Of a DNA stretch of 64,000 bases, positions 35,494 through 46,300 are shown piece after piece. How positions within the stretch are numbered: the stretch's first letter is position 1; each line of letters opens with the position of its first letter. The notes under the pieces were generated by a model. That model was not told the DNA's origin and searched no databases. It saw nothing but the letters and a program-made list of their open reading frames with translations. This DNA comes from Novosphingobium sp. EMRT-2 (GTDB lineage: Bacteria > Pseudomonadota > Alphaproteobacteria > Sphingomonadales > Sphingomonadaceae), in assembly GCF_005145025.1 (NCBI RefSeq), contig NZ_CP039695.1:1669501-1733500 (forward strand). The letters run 5' to 3'. Both the position numbers and the translations under genes were made by a program.

Positions 35494-36810
35494 ATGAACG
35501 ATGCCCAACCATCCATTCACCGCAAAATCTTATTATATATAAAAAAAAGGTGGCTGCGGACACAAGATCATATAAATAAACGCTGGTTCCGCTATTTTTC
35601 TTGGCGGAAATATGTTTACGAGCTGCAGAATCACTCGTTTTCCGCGATTACAGCCCGGCAGACAGGAAAGGTATACATTGATGTTTCTGTGATTTGTACG
35701 GATGACGCGGCGACCGGGATTCAACGTGTTGTAAGATCGGTAGCCTTTCATCTCAACAAATCAGGTGAGATGCTGAAATTTTCCCCCATCTTTATACATA
35801 CATATAAAAAAAATCATTATATAGTAAATATAAATGAAGGGCGTTTCGAAAAAACAAATGAATTAGTCGAATATTTTGAGGGTGATGTTTTCTTTGGATT
35901 AGATTATTGCCTGGATACCATTTGGAGAATGCGGAAGCAATTATCTTTAATGAAAAAGAAAGGTGTTAAGTTCTGGTACCTTGTTCATGATTTTTTACCA
36001 TACACGCATCCATCTTGGTTTTCATCGCCCACGGTACTCCGTTTCTACAATTGGTTAGCAATTATCGCAGCATCCGCTAACGGGTTTTTCTGTGTATCCC
36101 AACCCGTTGCGCGACAATTGCGTAACATCATCAAGAGCGACTTTGGCGTAACAAACGACGTAGCGATTCAAGTCATTCCCCTTGGGTGCGATTTATCGCA
36201 CAATAGTCCGCTAAAAGGATTTCCCGACGGGTTCGATGTGTTGCTCGAGAAAGTTCGCACCACACCATCTCTATTGATGGTGGGCACGATCGAGCCACGT
36301 AAGGGTCACAAGGATGCGCTACGCGCAATGGAAGTGCTATGGAAAGCGGGGCATCCAACGCAACTGGTGCTGGTAGGCGGCAAGGGATGGAAAATTGCAG
36401 AGTTTATCGCCGAACTCGATGCGCATCCAGAGAACGGCCATCGATTGATCCGCACAGACAAGATCAGCGACGAGGCGCTGGACCTCCTCTATCAAAACTG
36501 CACCGGTGTATTGTTCCCCTCTTTGGCGGAAGGCTTCGGCCTTCCGGTAGTGGAAGCGCTCAAGCGCGGGAAGCCGGTGCTGGCACGTCGGTTGGAGGTA
36601 TTCGCCGAACACGCGGGCAAAGGCGTGACATTTTTTGACGAGGAAATTGATGCTCCAAAACTGGCCTCGACGATCTCCGAGTGGCTCAAGGGATTGCCTG
36701 GTGACGAGCCCGCGCGCCCGGATTTGCTCGCGACATGGGATGACACTGCCCGTTGCATCGCGGACATCCTACGTCATTCCAGAAATGGATTGGGGCAAAT
36801 GACGCCGTGA
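35494..36810 (+). CDS. Family 4 glycosyltransferase
   Basis: This 438-residue GT-B enzyme has N-terminal DDAATGIQRVVRSVAFHL and FWYLVHDFLPYTHP, and a C-terminal GT4 domain with LLMVGTIEPRKGHKDALRAM, VLVGGKGWK and the donor motif EGFGLPVVEALKRGKPVLAR. The same architecture occurs in the gene at 57825. ATG 35494 is chosen without a clear Shine-Dalgarno; 35392 would add 34 poorly conserved residues. The first ~500 bases are very AT-rich while the 3' half is near 50% GC, suggesting a mosaic or recently imported gene. Probably adds a sugar to the capsule repeat. Confidence 0.88.
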   Translation: MNDAQPSIHRKILLYIKKRWLRTQDHINKRWFRYFSWRKYVYELQNHSFSAITARQTGKVYIDVSVICTDDAATGIQRVVRSVAFHLNKSGEMLKFSPIFIHTYKKNHYIVNINEGRFEKTNELVEYFEGDVFFGLDYCLDTIWRMRKQLSLMKKKGVKFWYLVHDFLPYTHPSWFSSPTVLRFYNWLAIIAASANGFFCVSQPVARQLRNIIKSDFGVTNDVAIQVIPLGCDLSHNSPLKGFPDGFDVLLEKVRTTPSLLMVGTIEPRKGHKDALRAMEVLWKAGHPTQLVLVGGKGWKIAEFIAELDAHPENGHRLIRTDKISDEALDLLYQNCTGVLFPSLAEGFGLPVVEALKRGKPVLARRLEVFAEHAGKGVTFFDEEIDAPKLASTISEWLKGLPGDEPARPDLLATWDDTARCIADILRHSRNGLGQMTP

Positions 36811-36991
36811 TGCGATAGTTTCCGCTTCATTTTGCAATGCGTATCCAGAACGATCGCAGCAAACTCGTGAACCACCATGGCTTGACCCACCAGTCAAAAA
36901 TGTTGAATGAGCAGCACGCTGGGAGCCGCGCTTCATCGTCAGGCAACATACTCCACGCTACTAGCGCGCTGGATTGCTCAAGGATTTCGGA

Positions 36992-38179
36992 ATGAATGAT
37001 ACCATTTGGAGGATGCGGTTCCGAACGACAATCTTGCTGAGCGCGTGTGCGATAATCCTGACATCCTGCACATCGCTCGGATCATCCGGGCCGAATGGCG
37101 GCGACGTACGCAAAGCGGCAAACCAGTCCTTGCGGAATACGTCAATCAAGGTGATTGAACTGACAGCACCGGTCGCATCTCGGGTCGTCCAAATGAACCA
37201 ACCCGCAACATTCTCGGATGCTTTAGGAGAAGGCACGCCGATCGGCACGATTATCGGACGCGGCGATACTTTGGATGTAGCAATCTGGGAAGCACCGCCA
37301 GCAGCGCTATTCGGCACGGTTATCACCGACAGCAGACTGGCATCAGCCACGACGGTAGCGCGCGGATCGTCGCTACCGGAACAGATGGTCGATGCTAACG
37401 GGCAGATCAACATTCCCTTCGCGGGGAGAATTGCGGCAGCCGGCCGAACGCCTACGCAGATCGAGCAAGATATCGTGAGGCGCCTGGGGGGCAAGGCACA
37501 TGACCCTCAGGCCGTCGTTCGACTGGTCCGCAATGCCAATACTAACGTCACCGTAGTCGGCGACGTAGCGAGCAGCGTGCGCATACCCCTAACACCGAAG
37601 GGAGAGCGCTTGCTTGATGCCCTAGCAAGTGCCGGCGGCGTCAAGCAACCAGTCGGCAAGACGACCATACAGGTTACGCGCGGCTCAAAGGTAGTCACGA
37701 TGCCGCTCGAAGGAGTAATCAAAGATCCACATCAGAATATCCGCCTGCAACCCGATGACGTTATTACCGCGCTCTACCAGCCCTATAGCTTCACTGCGCT
37801 TGGCGCGATCGCCAACAATGCGGAAATCAATTTTGAAGGAACGGGGATCACGCTGGCACAGGCACTTGGAAGAGTAGGTGGTTTGCGAGATGATCGCGCC
37901 AACGTACGCGGAGTGTTCATTTTCCGCCTTGAAGATCCCGCAGCGCTGGATCCAGCCATGCTAGGAGACTCCACCGCGACGCCGGATGGCAAAGTCCCAG
38001 TCATTTATCGTGTGGATTTAAAGAATCCCGCAAGCTTCTTTATCGCTCAGGATTTCCCCCTTCACAATAAAGACGTACTTTACGTATCAAATGCGCCAGG
38101 CGTAGACTTGCAGAAGTTCGTGAACATAGTCTCACAAATGGCCTTCTCGGTCATTTCGATTGGAAATGCGATAAATTGA
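36992..38179 (+). CDS. Outer-membrane polysaccharide export protein (BexD/CtrA/KpsD-type, Wza family)
   Basis: This 395-residue lipoprotein forms the outer-membrane channel for the capsule. It has a lipobox LTSC near residue 26, the Poly_export domain (IIGRGDTLDVAIWEAPP and GQINIPFAGRIAAAGRTPTQ), then SLBB-type repeats (VTVVGDVASSVRIPLTPKGE and FTALGAIANNAEINFEGTGI). ATG 36992 has AAGGA 7 bases upstream. It is separated from its likely partners kpsEMT and is on the opposite strand. Base composition is lower in GC than the core genes. Confidence 0.93.
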   Translation: MNDTIWRMRFRTTILLSACAIILTSCTSLGSSGPNGGDVRKAANQSLRNTSIKVIELTAPVASRVVQMNQPATFSDALGEGTPIGTIIGRGDTLDVAIWEAPPAALFGTVITDSRLASATTVARGSSLPEQMVDANGQINIPFAGRIAAAGRTPTQIEQDIVRRLGGKAHDPQAVVRLVRNANTNVTVVGDVASSVRIPLTPKGERLLDALASAGGVKQPVGKTTIQVTRGSKVVTMPLEGVIKDPHQNIRLQPDDVITALYQPYSFTALGAIANNAEINFEGTGITLAQALGRVGGLRDDRANVRGVFIFRLEDPAALDPAMLGDSTATPDGKVPVIYRVDLKNPASFFIAQDFPLHNKDVLYVSNAPGVDLQKFVNIVSQMAFSVISIGNAIN

Positions 38180-38298
38180 CCTTTGTTATCCTGCAATGAA
38201 GTAACCTGTAAACGGTGATATCGGCTTTCTAGTTGGTAATAATTATCCAGAAAAATGTCTGCACAGCGAAATCGTCCTCGCCAACCAACGGAAGCGCA

Positions 38299-39153
38299 TC
38301 AAAGCGCCCGCTCAATTTGTTCGAACGTATGCCTAAATTCACCGGTAACGCCTAACGCTTCGCGCGGATATCGATCGTACATCGCAAAGCTTCCTGCAAG
38401 GAACTCGTCAAGACCAAATTGCCGATAGGTATCGTAGGTTTTGAATATGTAAGAACCAGGCACCCCGAGACTTTCTCCAATTTCCGGGTACACGGCAAAT
38501 CCACCGGCATACGCAAGGTTATCGTGCGGCATAGTCACATTGGCCAACGGCTCTCGACCGATTGATTTCACCAATTCTTTCGCCAAATCAAATAGTACCC
38601 GGATCTTCGGATGGTTCGTACTATACATGAAAGCGTCGTTGTCACCCCAACGCCGAATTTGATGTGTGATGTCGATGCCGATCTGATGAAGATGGTCAAC
38701 AATGCGATCACGTTCCGACTGCCACCAGCCGAACAAACCGCAGATTTCAAACGTTCGACCACGATAGAGTTCACGCGTATCTGCCAAGCTCATACCCTTG
38801 CGATAGGCGGCGAGCGCGATCCCGGAGTGGTAGTCATCCGCCGGACTCTTGAATGTAACACCCCCGCATTGCGCGTACACAAGATCCGGATGATAAGCAC
38901 GGAAACTGAACCACGGCAGCATCGTGTGCTGCTTGATACGCTCCAACCTAGCGCGAGGGATCATCTTCTCGATGCCGGGGGATATAAACAATCGATCATA
39001 CTGGGCTAAAGTCCGATTGTTGCGCAACGGAGCATTATTGAAACTGTGCGGGTACATTCCCGTCACTTCCACATCAGGTACAAGTGATTGCAAAGAATTC
39101 GCGAGCCCATGGGTCTGGCAATTTGCGATAACCAGCCAACGTTCTTGTGCCAT
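38299..39153 (-). CDS. WcbI-type polysaccharide biosynthesis protein (putative acyltransferase)
   Basis: This 284-residue protein starts WLVIANCQTHGLANSLQSL, the N-terminal block of WcbI proteins, and contains LFISPGIEKM and FVYA-like FGWWQSERDRIVDHL segments. WcbI of Burkholderia capsule loci binds CoA and is thought to acetylate capsule sugars. ATG 39153 overlaps the GSCFA stop by one base (TGATG), so the two are coupled. Last gene of the minus-strand capsule operon. Confidence 0.8.
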   Translation of the reverse strand: MAQERWLVIANCQTHGLANSLQSLVPDVEVTGMYPHSFNNAPLRNNRTLAQYDRLFISPGIEKMIPRARLERIKQHTMLPWFSFRAYHPDLVYAQCGGVTFKSPADDYHSGIALAAYRKGMSLADTRELYRGRTFEICGLFGWWQSERDRIVDHLHQIGIDITHQIRRWGDNDAFMYSTNHPKIRVLFDLAKELVKSIGREPLANVTMPHDNLAYAGGFAVYPEIGESLGVPGSYIFKTYDTYRQFGLDEFLAGSFAMYDRYPREALGVTGEFRHTFEQIERAL

Positions 39154-40214
39154 CACATGGCCTCACGCGAATCTAGAACTTCTTCATCGCATAGATATTG
39201 AGTTATCTGCGGTCGATCAGCGACTGCAGGCAAGGCGCTGCCCCCCTCGTTCAGCGCATTCCCCCCCTCTAGGTAACTAGACAGGAAGCAACGCATCGCA
39301 TGCGCCACGCCCAGCCCGTTTACCTCTCGAGCATCGTCTTCAAAGTAGCGACCACGCGCCTGACTGCCGGTGATGATCTCGTAGGAAGGAAAATAGTCAA
39401 CCCAATCGTGCTCCTTCCAAGCCAATTCAGCAACCACGCGCAGCACAGCCTTGCTGTAAGCCGTTGCAACCGTGATGGAACGCTTATCTGCCGTCGCAAT
39501 TAATGGCACTGGCGAAACAGTCAACATTACCTGCGCTCGCGGATTTACATCCCGAAACTTTCCTAAAAAATCTCTCAGCTCGGCATAACTTTGTACGACG
39601 TCCAAATTTGTGAAGATATGCTTTGTGGAATCGAAGCTATCGGCTATCACCCCGGGAGCGGCAGAATAGACTGATCCGTCGGACAAGGCGCGCCAGCATT
39701 CTGTCAACCCTAAGGTAAAAACGAAAACGTCGCATAACTCGAACATCGCCCGAACAGCCTCGAGGTGTTCGGCTCTGCTTTCGACAACCGCCTCTGCATC
39801 AATGAAACCATCGGGTTCAATCTGCTGCCGGAATGGGTCAATCCACCGCAGATCCGGCCGTTGCCACGCACGATCATCGGGAATCCGTTTACCAAATGCT
39901 TCGTCGAACAGCTGGTTGAGCTGCATCGTGGTGTAGATATTGCCGAACCGAGCTGAAAATATGCCGTATCCAAGTCGTGCGCGCTCGCCTGAATCTAAAT
40001 GCTCGCCCATCTCGGTCTGGAAAAAGTTGCATCCTGCGTCCGCCAGCGCCCTTGCGATATGCTGGGCGAAACAGCTGCCTGCCGTGGCGACACGAGAATG
40101 GCGGTTAATAGTGAAGCGCGGCTCCAGTACAGGATTGAAGCAATGCGCTTCCGTACGGGCCACAGACCGGCGCCAGTATCTGTTATCGGGGAGATCTCGA
40201 TAGGGATTTGTCAT
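39153..40214 (-). CDS. GSCFA domain protein
   Basis: This 353-residue protein carries the defining motif TAGSCFAQHIARALADAG near residues 44-61, plus VFTLGLTECWR and TVSPVPLIATAD, which match GSCFA (SGNH/GDSL-like hydrolase fold) proteins. These occur in capsule and O-antigen loci and may acylate or deacylate glycans. Ser in GSC would be the nucleophile; that is inference. ATG 40214 overlaps by 4 bases a short open frame that follows the decarboxylase gene. Confidence 0.87.
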   Translation of the reverse strand: MTNPYRDLPDNRYWRRSVARTEAHCFNPVLEPRFTINRHSRVATAGSCFAQHIARALADAGCNFFQTEMGEHLDSGERARLGYGIFSARFGNIYTTMQLNQLFDEAFGKRIPDDRAWQRPDLRWIDPFRQQIEPDGFIDAEAVVESRAEHLEAVRAMFELCDVFVFTLGLTECWRALSDGSVYSAAPGVIADSFDSTKHIFTNLDVVQSYAELRDFLGKFRDVNPRAQVMLTVSPVPLIATADKRSITVATAYSKAVLRVVAELAWKEHDWVDYFPSYEIITGSQARGRYFEDDAREVNGLGVAHAMRCFLSSYLEGGNALNEGGSALPAVADRPQITQYLCDEEVLDSREAM

Positions 40215-40399
40215 GGCCTGCCTCTCACTAGATCATTTTCCCCGCCCTGTTGATCGGCAGTCTCGAAAATCGCTCCGGGAGAAGGGATGAATGACTGCTC
40301 GAGGGTCGTTTCAATTCGTGCGAGGCGTCCGCTTCGATCATAATGACGATAAAGAGAGCAACTCGCGCCTGGGTCAGCCAACTGCGACAGGCTCCCCAA
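40211..40399 (-). CDS. Possible small protein bridging the UXS and GSCFA genes
   Basis: A 62-codon open frame starts with TTG immediately after the TGA of the UDP-glucuronate decarboxylase gene, in the same frame, and ends in an ATGA overlap with the GSCFA start. The segment SLYRHYDRSGRLARIE has ordinary protein composition and slightly resembles the N-terminus of GIY-YIG domains, but the rest does not continue the motif. No Shine-Dalgarno is seen. It could equally be non-coding spacer or a read-through tail. Confidence 0.28.
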   Translation of the reverse strand: MGSLSQLADPGASCSLYRHYDRSGRLARIETTLEQSFIPSPGAIFETADQQGGENDLVRGRP

Positions 40400-41332
40400 T
40401 CAGACAATGGATCGGAAATAATCGATCGTTTCCTTCAACCCGTCCTCCAACGCCACTTTGGGCTCCCAGTCCAAACGAGACTGAGCGAGCGTTATGTCAG
40501 GGCAGCGCTGCTTTGGATCATCTTGCGGCAGGGGTTCGAACACCAGCTTCGATTTCGTCCCGGTTAAGCGGATCACGGTTTCCGCCAATTCGATCATCGT
40601 AAACTCGCCAGGATTGCCCACATTGACCGGCCCCGTGAATTCAACCGAGCTGTCCATCAAGCGGATCATTCCTTCGATCAGATCGTCCACATAGCAGAAA
40701 CTGCGAGTCTGCAGGCCGTCGCCGTAGATTGTAAGATCTTCCCCGCGCAGGGCCTGGACGACAAAATTGGAAACCACACGCCCGTCTTGCGGATGCATGC
40801 GAGGTCCATAGGTGTTGAAAATGCGCATCACCTTGATTTCCAGGTGGTGCTGGCGATGATAATCGAAGAACAATGTCTCTGCGCAGCGCTTGCCCTCGTC
40901 ATAGCAACTGCGAATGCCGATCGGATTAACGTTACCCCAATAGCTTTCCATCTGCGGGTGCATTGATGGATCGCCATATACCTCGCTGGTCGACGCCTGA
41001 AGTATCCGAGCCTTCACCCGTTTCGCCAGCCCCAACATGTTGATAGCCCCATGGACGCTCGTTTTCGTCGTCTGCACCGGATCATTTTGATAATGAATGG
41101 GGCTTGCAGGACATGCAAGATTGAATATACGGTCAACTTCTACATAAAGCGGCCAGCATACATCGTGGCGCATCAGCTCGAATGACGTCTTTCCCAAAAG
41201 ATGGGCGATGTTCCTTTTGCTACCTGTATAGAAGTTATCGACACACAGCACGTCATCGCCACGCGCAATCAGTCGATCACATAAATGTGATCCGAGGAAA
41301 CCTGCACCACCCGTAACCAGCACCTTACTCAT
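40400..41332 (-). CDS. UDP-glucuronic acid decarboxylase (UDP-xylose synthase) type epimerase
   Basis: This 310-residue SDR-family enzyme has the Rossmann motif [15 protein letters not shown] (residues 7-21), [20 protein letters not shown] and STSEVYGDP, the catalytic Tyr/Lys in [11 protein letters not shown], and [21 protein letters not shown]. These blocks are specific to UXS enzymes that make UDP-xylose from UDP-GlcA. ATG 41332 gives a normal start. So xylose, or a derivative, is a likely component of this capsule. 10 bases separate it from the methyltransferase. Confidence 0.9.
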   Translation of the reverse strand: MSKVLVTGGAGFLGSHLCDRLIARGDDVLCVDNFYTGSKRNIAHLLGKTSFELMRHDVCWPLYVEVDRIFNLACPASPIHYQNDPVQTTKTSVHGAINMLGLAKRVKARILQASTSEVYGDPSMHPQMESYWGNVNPIGIRSCYDEGKRCAETLFFDYHRQHHLEIKVMRIFNTYGPRMHPQDGRVVSNFVVQALRGEDLTIYGDGLQTRSFCYVDDLIEGMIRLMDSSVEFTGPVNVGNPGEFTMIELAETVIRLTGTKSKLVFEPLPQDDPKQRCPDITLAQSRLDWEPKVALEDGLKETIDYFRSIV

Positions 41333-41342
41333 CAAATTTTCC

Positions 41343-42185
41343 TCATTTCCCATTCTTGGCGAAAACACCGATAATTGTATTACGCATCAATGGATGATCC
41401 ATTTCGCCGTATTCAGCCTGAAAATCATAGACGTGATGGGCAGAACCGGATCTCCAATTGGCATGATCATTCATACCAAAATAGTTCTTAACCGAGAATC
41501 CATTACCCTCAAAAAGCTCCCTAACTTCATGCGGAGTAAACTCACGATTATGCCTATCAGTTCCACCAAAGAATATATCTGAATCCCAGAATATATTCCG
41601 ACCATTCAGAAGTGATATTATGTTACTTATATTACAGACGTTAGGTGTAGAAAACAGAACAACACCATCCTCACGTAGAACACGAAGAAACTCCGGCAGA
41701 ATTTCTCGAGGGTGCCGAATCGCGATGTGTTCCAGAACCTCTGTAAATACGATCGCATCGAATGCACCATCCGGATAGGGCAATGCTGATTTCTCAATAT
41801 CGCATGCCTGTACACGAAAGTGGTCGACGAATGACAAGTCTGGATAAGTCGAGTTCCATGCGTCCGACAGGTTAATTCCATCGATGCTGTAACCAGCTTT
41901 GTCGAGCATAATCGCCAAGTAGCCGGGGGCATTGCCAATGTCCAAGATACGTGCCCCGGGAGGCAGATGCATCATGCCCATTGAAACGAGCGTAGAAAAT
42001 CTGTCCCTGCAGCATTGATAGTAATCACCTTTTACGGCCTCTTCTCCGATTACCAACTCACTTTCCGCCACAATCTCGCGCGTGGCGTGCGCTATTGCTT
42101 CCGGTATGGAAGGCGCCGCAGGTAAGTTGATTGCATCAGAGGGAACCTCTTTGAGCGTCGATTCTATAATACGGTTGAAATTCAT
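41343..42185 (-). CDS. SAM-dependent class I methyltransferase
   Basis: This 280-residue protein has motif [21 protein letters not shown], an acidic motif II region, and [18 protein letters not shown] with [13 protein letters not shown], the signature of small-molecule methyltransferases. ATG 42185 is 5 bases after the GT90 stop. Lower GC than the core genes. It probably O-methylates a capsule sugar, a role inferred from the neighbours. Confidence 0.88.
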   Translation of the reverse strand: MNFNRIIESTLKEVPSDAINLPAAPSIPEAIAHATREIVAESELVIGEEAVKGDYYQCCRDRFSTLVSMGMMHLPPGARILDIGNAPGYLAIMLDKAGYSIDGINLSDAWNSTYPDLSFVDHFRVQACDIEKSALPYPDGAFDAIVFTEVLEHIAIRHPREILPEFLRVLREDGVVLFSTPNVCNISNIISLLNGRNIFWDSDIFFGGTDRHNREFTPHEVRELFEGNGFSVKNYFGMNDHANWRSGSAHHVYDFQAEYGEMDHPLMRNTIIGVFAKNGK

Positions 42186-42190
42186 AGCGC

Positions 42191-43306
42191 TCAAAATCCT
42201 GATTGAGAGGCCAAGCTGACAGCGAAATCGCACATCTGCAGAGCTGCTGCTTCAAATTGACTTTCAAACGACAGGCCCTCGGCCATCGCCTTGCCTTCTG
42301 CGCCGATCTCTTCGGCAACATCAGGGCGAGCCTCCAGTATGCCAAGGCTGTGATCGAGATCAACTATATCGCGTGCCACCGGGACGAAATTGCGCCAAGG
42401 CGACAGCTTATCATAGTACCATTGCCGGAAACCCATATCGGACTCTATTTTGAGCACTGGAGATCCGGCCAACAATTTGATGAATAGGCCAGTCCATGCA
42501 CAACTCCAGCCATCGACATCCAGGTTGTACCGATAATCGAGTATATTCATTTGCGGCTCTGGTGCGCCCAGACCTCCCACGCTCCTGACTCGTTCGCCGA
42601 CAGCCTCATCGATTCCATTTAGCGAAGCGAAGCGTACATTATAAGATGCCGGCCTAGGGCTTTCCAAACTGTGCAATACCAGTTGCACGCGCTGGGAAAA
42701 CGCATGATCAGCATATTTCTGCATACCGCTTGGCGCACCACGCCAATATATCTGTGGCTTGCGCTGATCCCAGCCTTTCCAGTTTTCTGAGATTTCCGCC
42801 TTTTCCTTCGCGTACGCGCGAGTCAGGAAAAAATAAGGATCCGGAATAAGCCAAGAACGTTCCAATTGCGAGGAAAAGGCCAAGCATCGCCTGCCCCAAT
42901 CGCTATCTCCAAGCGAAACAGGCACCTCACCCACGAGCGCATTGCCACGCAAGGCATCAGCCAAGCGCGCTATGCCAGCCATCGGCACAAGCCGCGCCAG
43001 AAGAACGTCAGGGAGGTTCTCAGTCACCTTCAAAAGGATACGATCGCTCAGAAAAGCGATATGCAGCATTTCATCAGCTAAATGGTTGTCCCAAGTATAG
43101 CCTTCGCTCTCAACCAGACGCAATCTGTCGAAGCAGACAAAGATAGGCCGCATAGCGCCGTCACTATCAAGTATAGGCATTTCCATGCCAACCCGCGCGT
43201 GTCCCCCGGCAACATGAGGTTTTGAACGATTAACCCACGCCCACATGTCTTCGGGCTGCCAATTGCACGGCTGCCCCGGCAATACTTCAACCGGTATCTC
43301 AGCCAT
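42191..43306 (-). CDS. Glycosyltransferase family 90 (CAP10-like) protein
   Basis: This 371-residue protein contains KPQIYWRGAPSGM, then NILDYRYNLDVDGWSCAWTG, then AGSPVLKIESDMGFRQWYYD and FVPVARDIVDL, the core of the GT90 (CAP10/POGLUT) domain that transfers xylose or glucose. A UDP-xylose synthase two genes downstream makes xylose transfer attractive; this is inference. ATG 43306 overlaps the upstream triple glycosyltransferase gene by 8 bases. Confidence 0.85.
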   Translation of the reverse strand: MAEIPVEVLPGQPCNWQPEDMWAWVNRSKPHVAGGHARVGMEMPILDSDGAMRPIFVCFDRLRLVESEGYTWDNHLADEMLHIAFLSDRILLKVTENLPDVLLARLVPMAGIARLADALRGNALVGEVPVSLGDSDWGRRCLAFSSQLERSWLIPDPYFFLTRAYAKEKAEISENWKGWDQRKPQIYWRGAPSGMQKYADHAFSQRVQLVLHSLESPRPASYNVRFASLNGIDEAVGERVRSVGGLGAPEPQMNILDYRYNLDVDGWSCAWTGLFIKLLAGSPVLKIESDMGFRQWYYDKLSPWRNFVPVARDIVDLDHSLGILEARPDVAEEIGAEGKAMAEGLSFESQFEAAALQMCDFAVSLASQSGF

Positions 43307-46300
43307 CGAGGCGCTCCCTGATCCAGGCTGGCACAGCATCTCCGACTATGCCCAAATCGGAAAAGCCATCGAGCAGTGCGTCCTTGAAGCCCGGCGTACT
43401 CAGGAAATGTCCTTCAGCGTTAAAGAGTTTGCGATACCGTTCAGGATGCTTTCGCCACAACAGTGCGTCCTTCACGAAAAAACGTGTACGCTCGGCGAGC
43501 GATTCCCGCTCAATAGATCGCGGTTGCGCCGGGTGGAACACGATCACGTCACGAGCGTAAGGAACCTTGCCCAAGTCCTGCATGCGCCAGCCAAAATCCG
43601 TATCCTCACGGAAATGGGGCTTGTCGAACTGCAAATCGAATCCGCCCAGATGTTGGAAAGCGTCGGAGCGAACCATCAGATTGGCGGTCATGAACCCGAT
43701 GCCCTCAAAGCCTACGTTGGTGACAGGCCGCCAATCAGGATCGTCCTCGTGATCGGAGCGTATCAAACCCTCCAAACCGATGACGTCGGTATCGCCGAAA
43801 TACTTGCGGGCGTTGAGCAGCCATTCGGGTTCTGGCAGGCAATCGTCGTCGATGAATGCAATTATCTCACCCTGGGCCAGCAGGGCGCCATTGTTGCGAG
43901 CGCGGACCGCCCCTTTGACCGGGCTGTGATAATAGGACAGTGGAAAACCCCAGATTTCGCCGGCACGCTGCCAAGCGTTCTGGGATTGATCAACCACAAT
44001 CACCTCGAAATCCCGCTCGATTTGCGCCTGTAGCGCATGCATCAGGTTGTTCAGTTGCTCGGGTCGTTCATAGCTTGGAATCACGACCGAAAACTTGGGC
44101 TTTGACTGAGCAGCGATAGACTCGCGCATCGTCATGAAGTGGCCCAGTAAACCAGAGATGCGTTCCCACGAATAACCTTCTTCGACGCATTGTCGCGCCG
44201 CTCTGCCCATCCTTTCGCGGAGATCAGCGGAGCGCAGTGTGTTGATGGCGTTGGCAAAGGCATCGGCTGTCGGCTCGACTACCAGCATCGTCTCACCATC
44301 GCGTGTCTCGATTCCACGAGCGCCGGTCGATGTAGTGACCACAGGCAACCCAGCGGCCATGAAGTCGAACATCTTGATGTTCGTCCCTGACCCCGCGGTC
44401 ATAGGATTTACAGCAAAATCCGCGGCAGTATACCAGAGGTCGCGACTAGCGTCATCGAGTTGCCCAGTGACCACAACGTTGGATCGGGCTGCTGCAACAG
44501 ACCCACCAACGCCGCCCGCAATCACGAAAATCTCTTTGGGGCAGGCAGCCGAGAGCACTTCATTGATGAAATTGGCCGCCTCCTTGTTCGGTCCATAGGC
44601 ACTGCCAATGAAAATGCCTATGAACGCATCGTCGGCCAGGCCCAGTTGCTTACGCGCCGCACGCCGGCTAGCGGGCGTTGGCAGGGGGTTGGCAAACGCC
44701 ATCACGCCGTTGGGCACCACACGCATCTTGGCGGGAGAAAACCCGTAAAGTCTATTGAAACGCAACAAATCCTCTTGCGAACACGCGAAAATCCAGTCGG
44801 CGCGCCGCCCGCACTCCAGTTCATCCTGCACTACGCCTTCCAGCACCTCCCGTTCCACCGGGTTGGTCGCTTCAAGCAACTGCGCACGCAAATAGCCCTC
44901 AACATTATGTGAGTCATATATCACTACTTGATTCGGCCGCAGCTTGTCCTTGACCAGCGGGTATATCCATGGATGGGAAAAAACGACGATGTGCGCTTCA
45001 TCGGTCGCCTTGCGCACCGCCGCAACAAAATCCGGCGATAGGTGCGCCTGCCGACTGAAAGCAAGATCGATCACATTCTTGCCGCCAGCGCGCTTGGCCA
45101 AGTCTGCCGCTGCTCTGTGGTGCGCTTCCGTCAGCGGAATATCCGTCTCGAAGAGCGTCGGCGAAAGCGCGTGGGCACGGTACCGCTCACCGGGCCAGTC
45201 ATAGGTACCAACATATTTGCATTCCACGCAGTCACCAAGGTTATGGTATAGCCCCAGTAAACGCATCCGACCGCCACCGGTGGGCGGATCAATGGGCTGC
45301 ATGTCCAGCACCGCCACCTTCAACGGTGCGTCACGGATATCGGAAAGACCGTCCACGGCCGAGCAAGCAAGTTCGTAGGCGGTATCCCGCCAAGACATAG
45401 TCTCAATAAGGGTCAATCCATTCCGGCCCATTTCACGGGCCTGCTCGCGATTATCCCAAAACCAGTCGAGTGCAGCAGCTATAGCTCGGGGAGTGGGCTC
45501 AACCACCAGTCCGTTATCATAGCTACGCACGATATGCGCCGGCTCGCCCGCATCCGTGCATGTCAAGACAGGGCAAGCGCTCGCAAACGCCTCCAAGGTC
45601 ACATAGCCATAGTCTTCGCGCTGGGGAAGGAAAGGGACAGCGATAGCACCCGAATAGAGATTGACCAGATCTTCGTCGGAAACACGACCGAGAAATTCAA
45701 TCCGCGGTTCGCCTTCAGCCATTTTGTGCAACGTTTCCGCGTACTCTCCCGCGCCAGCAATCAGCAAGCGTATCGGGCGAGATGCATGCCGCACCGCATC
45801 GATCAGAAGGTCAAATCGTTTCCACGGGTGCAATCTTCCAGCGATGAAGAAGTATGCCCCTGGCCCATTCCCGGGCTGGAAGGCACTGAACCCCAATGGA
45901 GGATGCAACACGCGTGAAGGCAATCCGCGCCAACGCATCAGGCGTCGGGCAATCTCATAGCCTTGCGATAGATGAGCGCGAACATTCAAAAGTGCATCAA
46001 GGTCTGCTCTGTGAACATGCGCACGGTTACGATAGTCCTCGCCATCTGCTTGAGGGAAACGATCCTCAAACATGTCATCATAAACACGGACTGCGTGATT
46101 GAGAAACACGACATGGTTTGGATGACACACGGAATAAGTAGGCACTTTGCTCGACACGACGATATCAAAGTGCGAAATATCATGCTGAGTAGCCAAATCA
46201 TAGTTACGCAGAATTTTGTCTACCGAAGGCTCATCGGCCGCTACCTCGACAAACTCCACCTTACAACCAAGAAGTTCAAAGCCATTTTTTAGGCCTGAAT

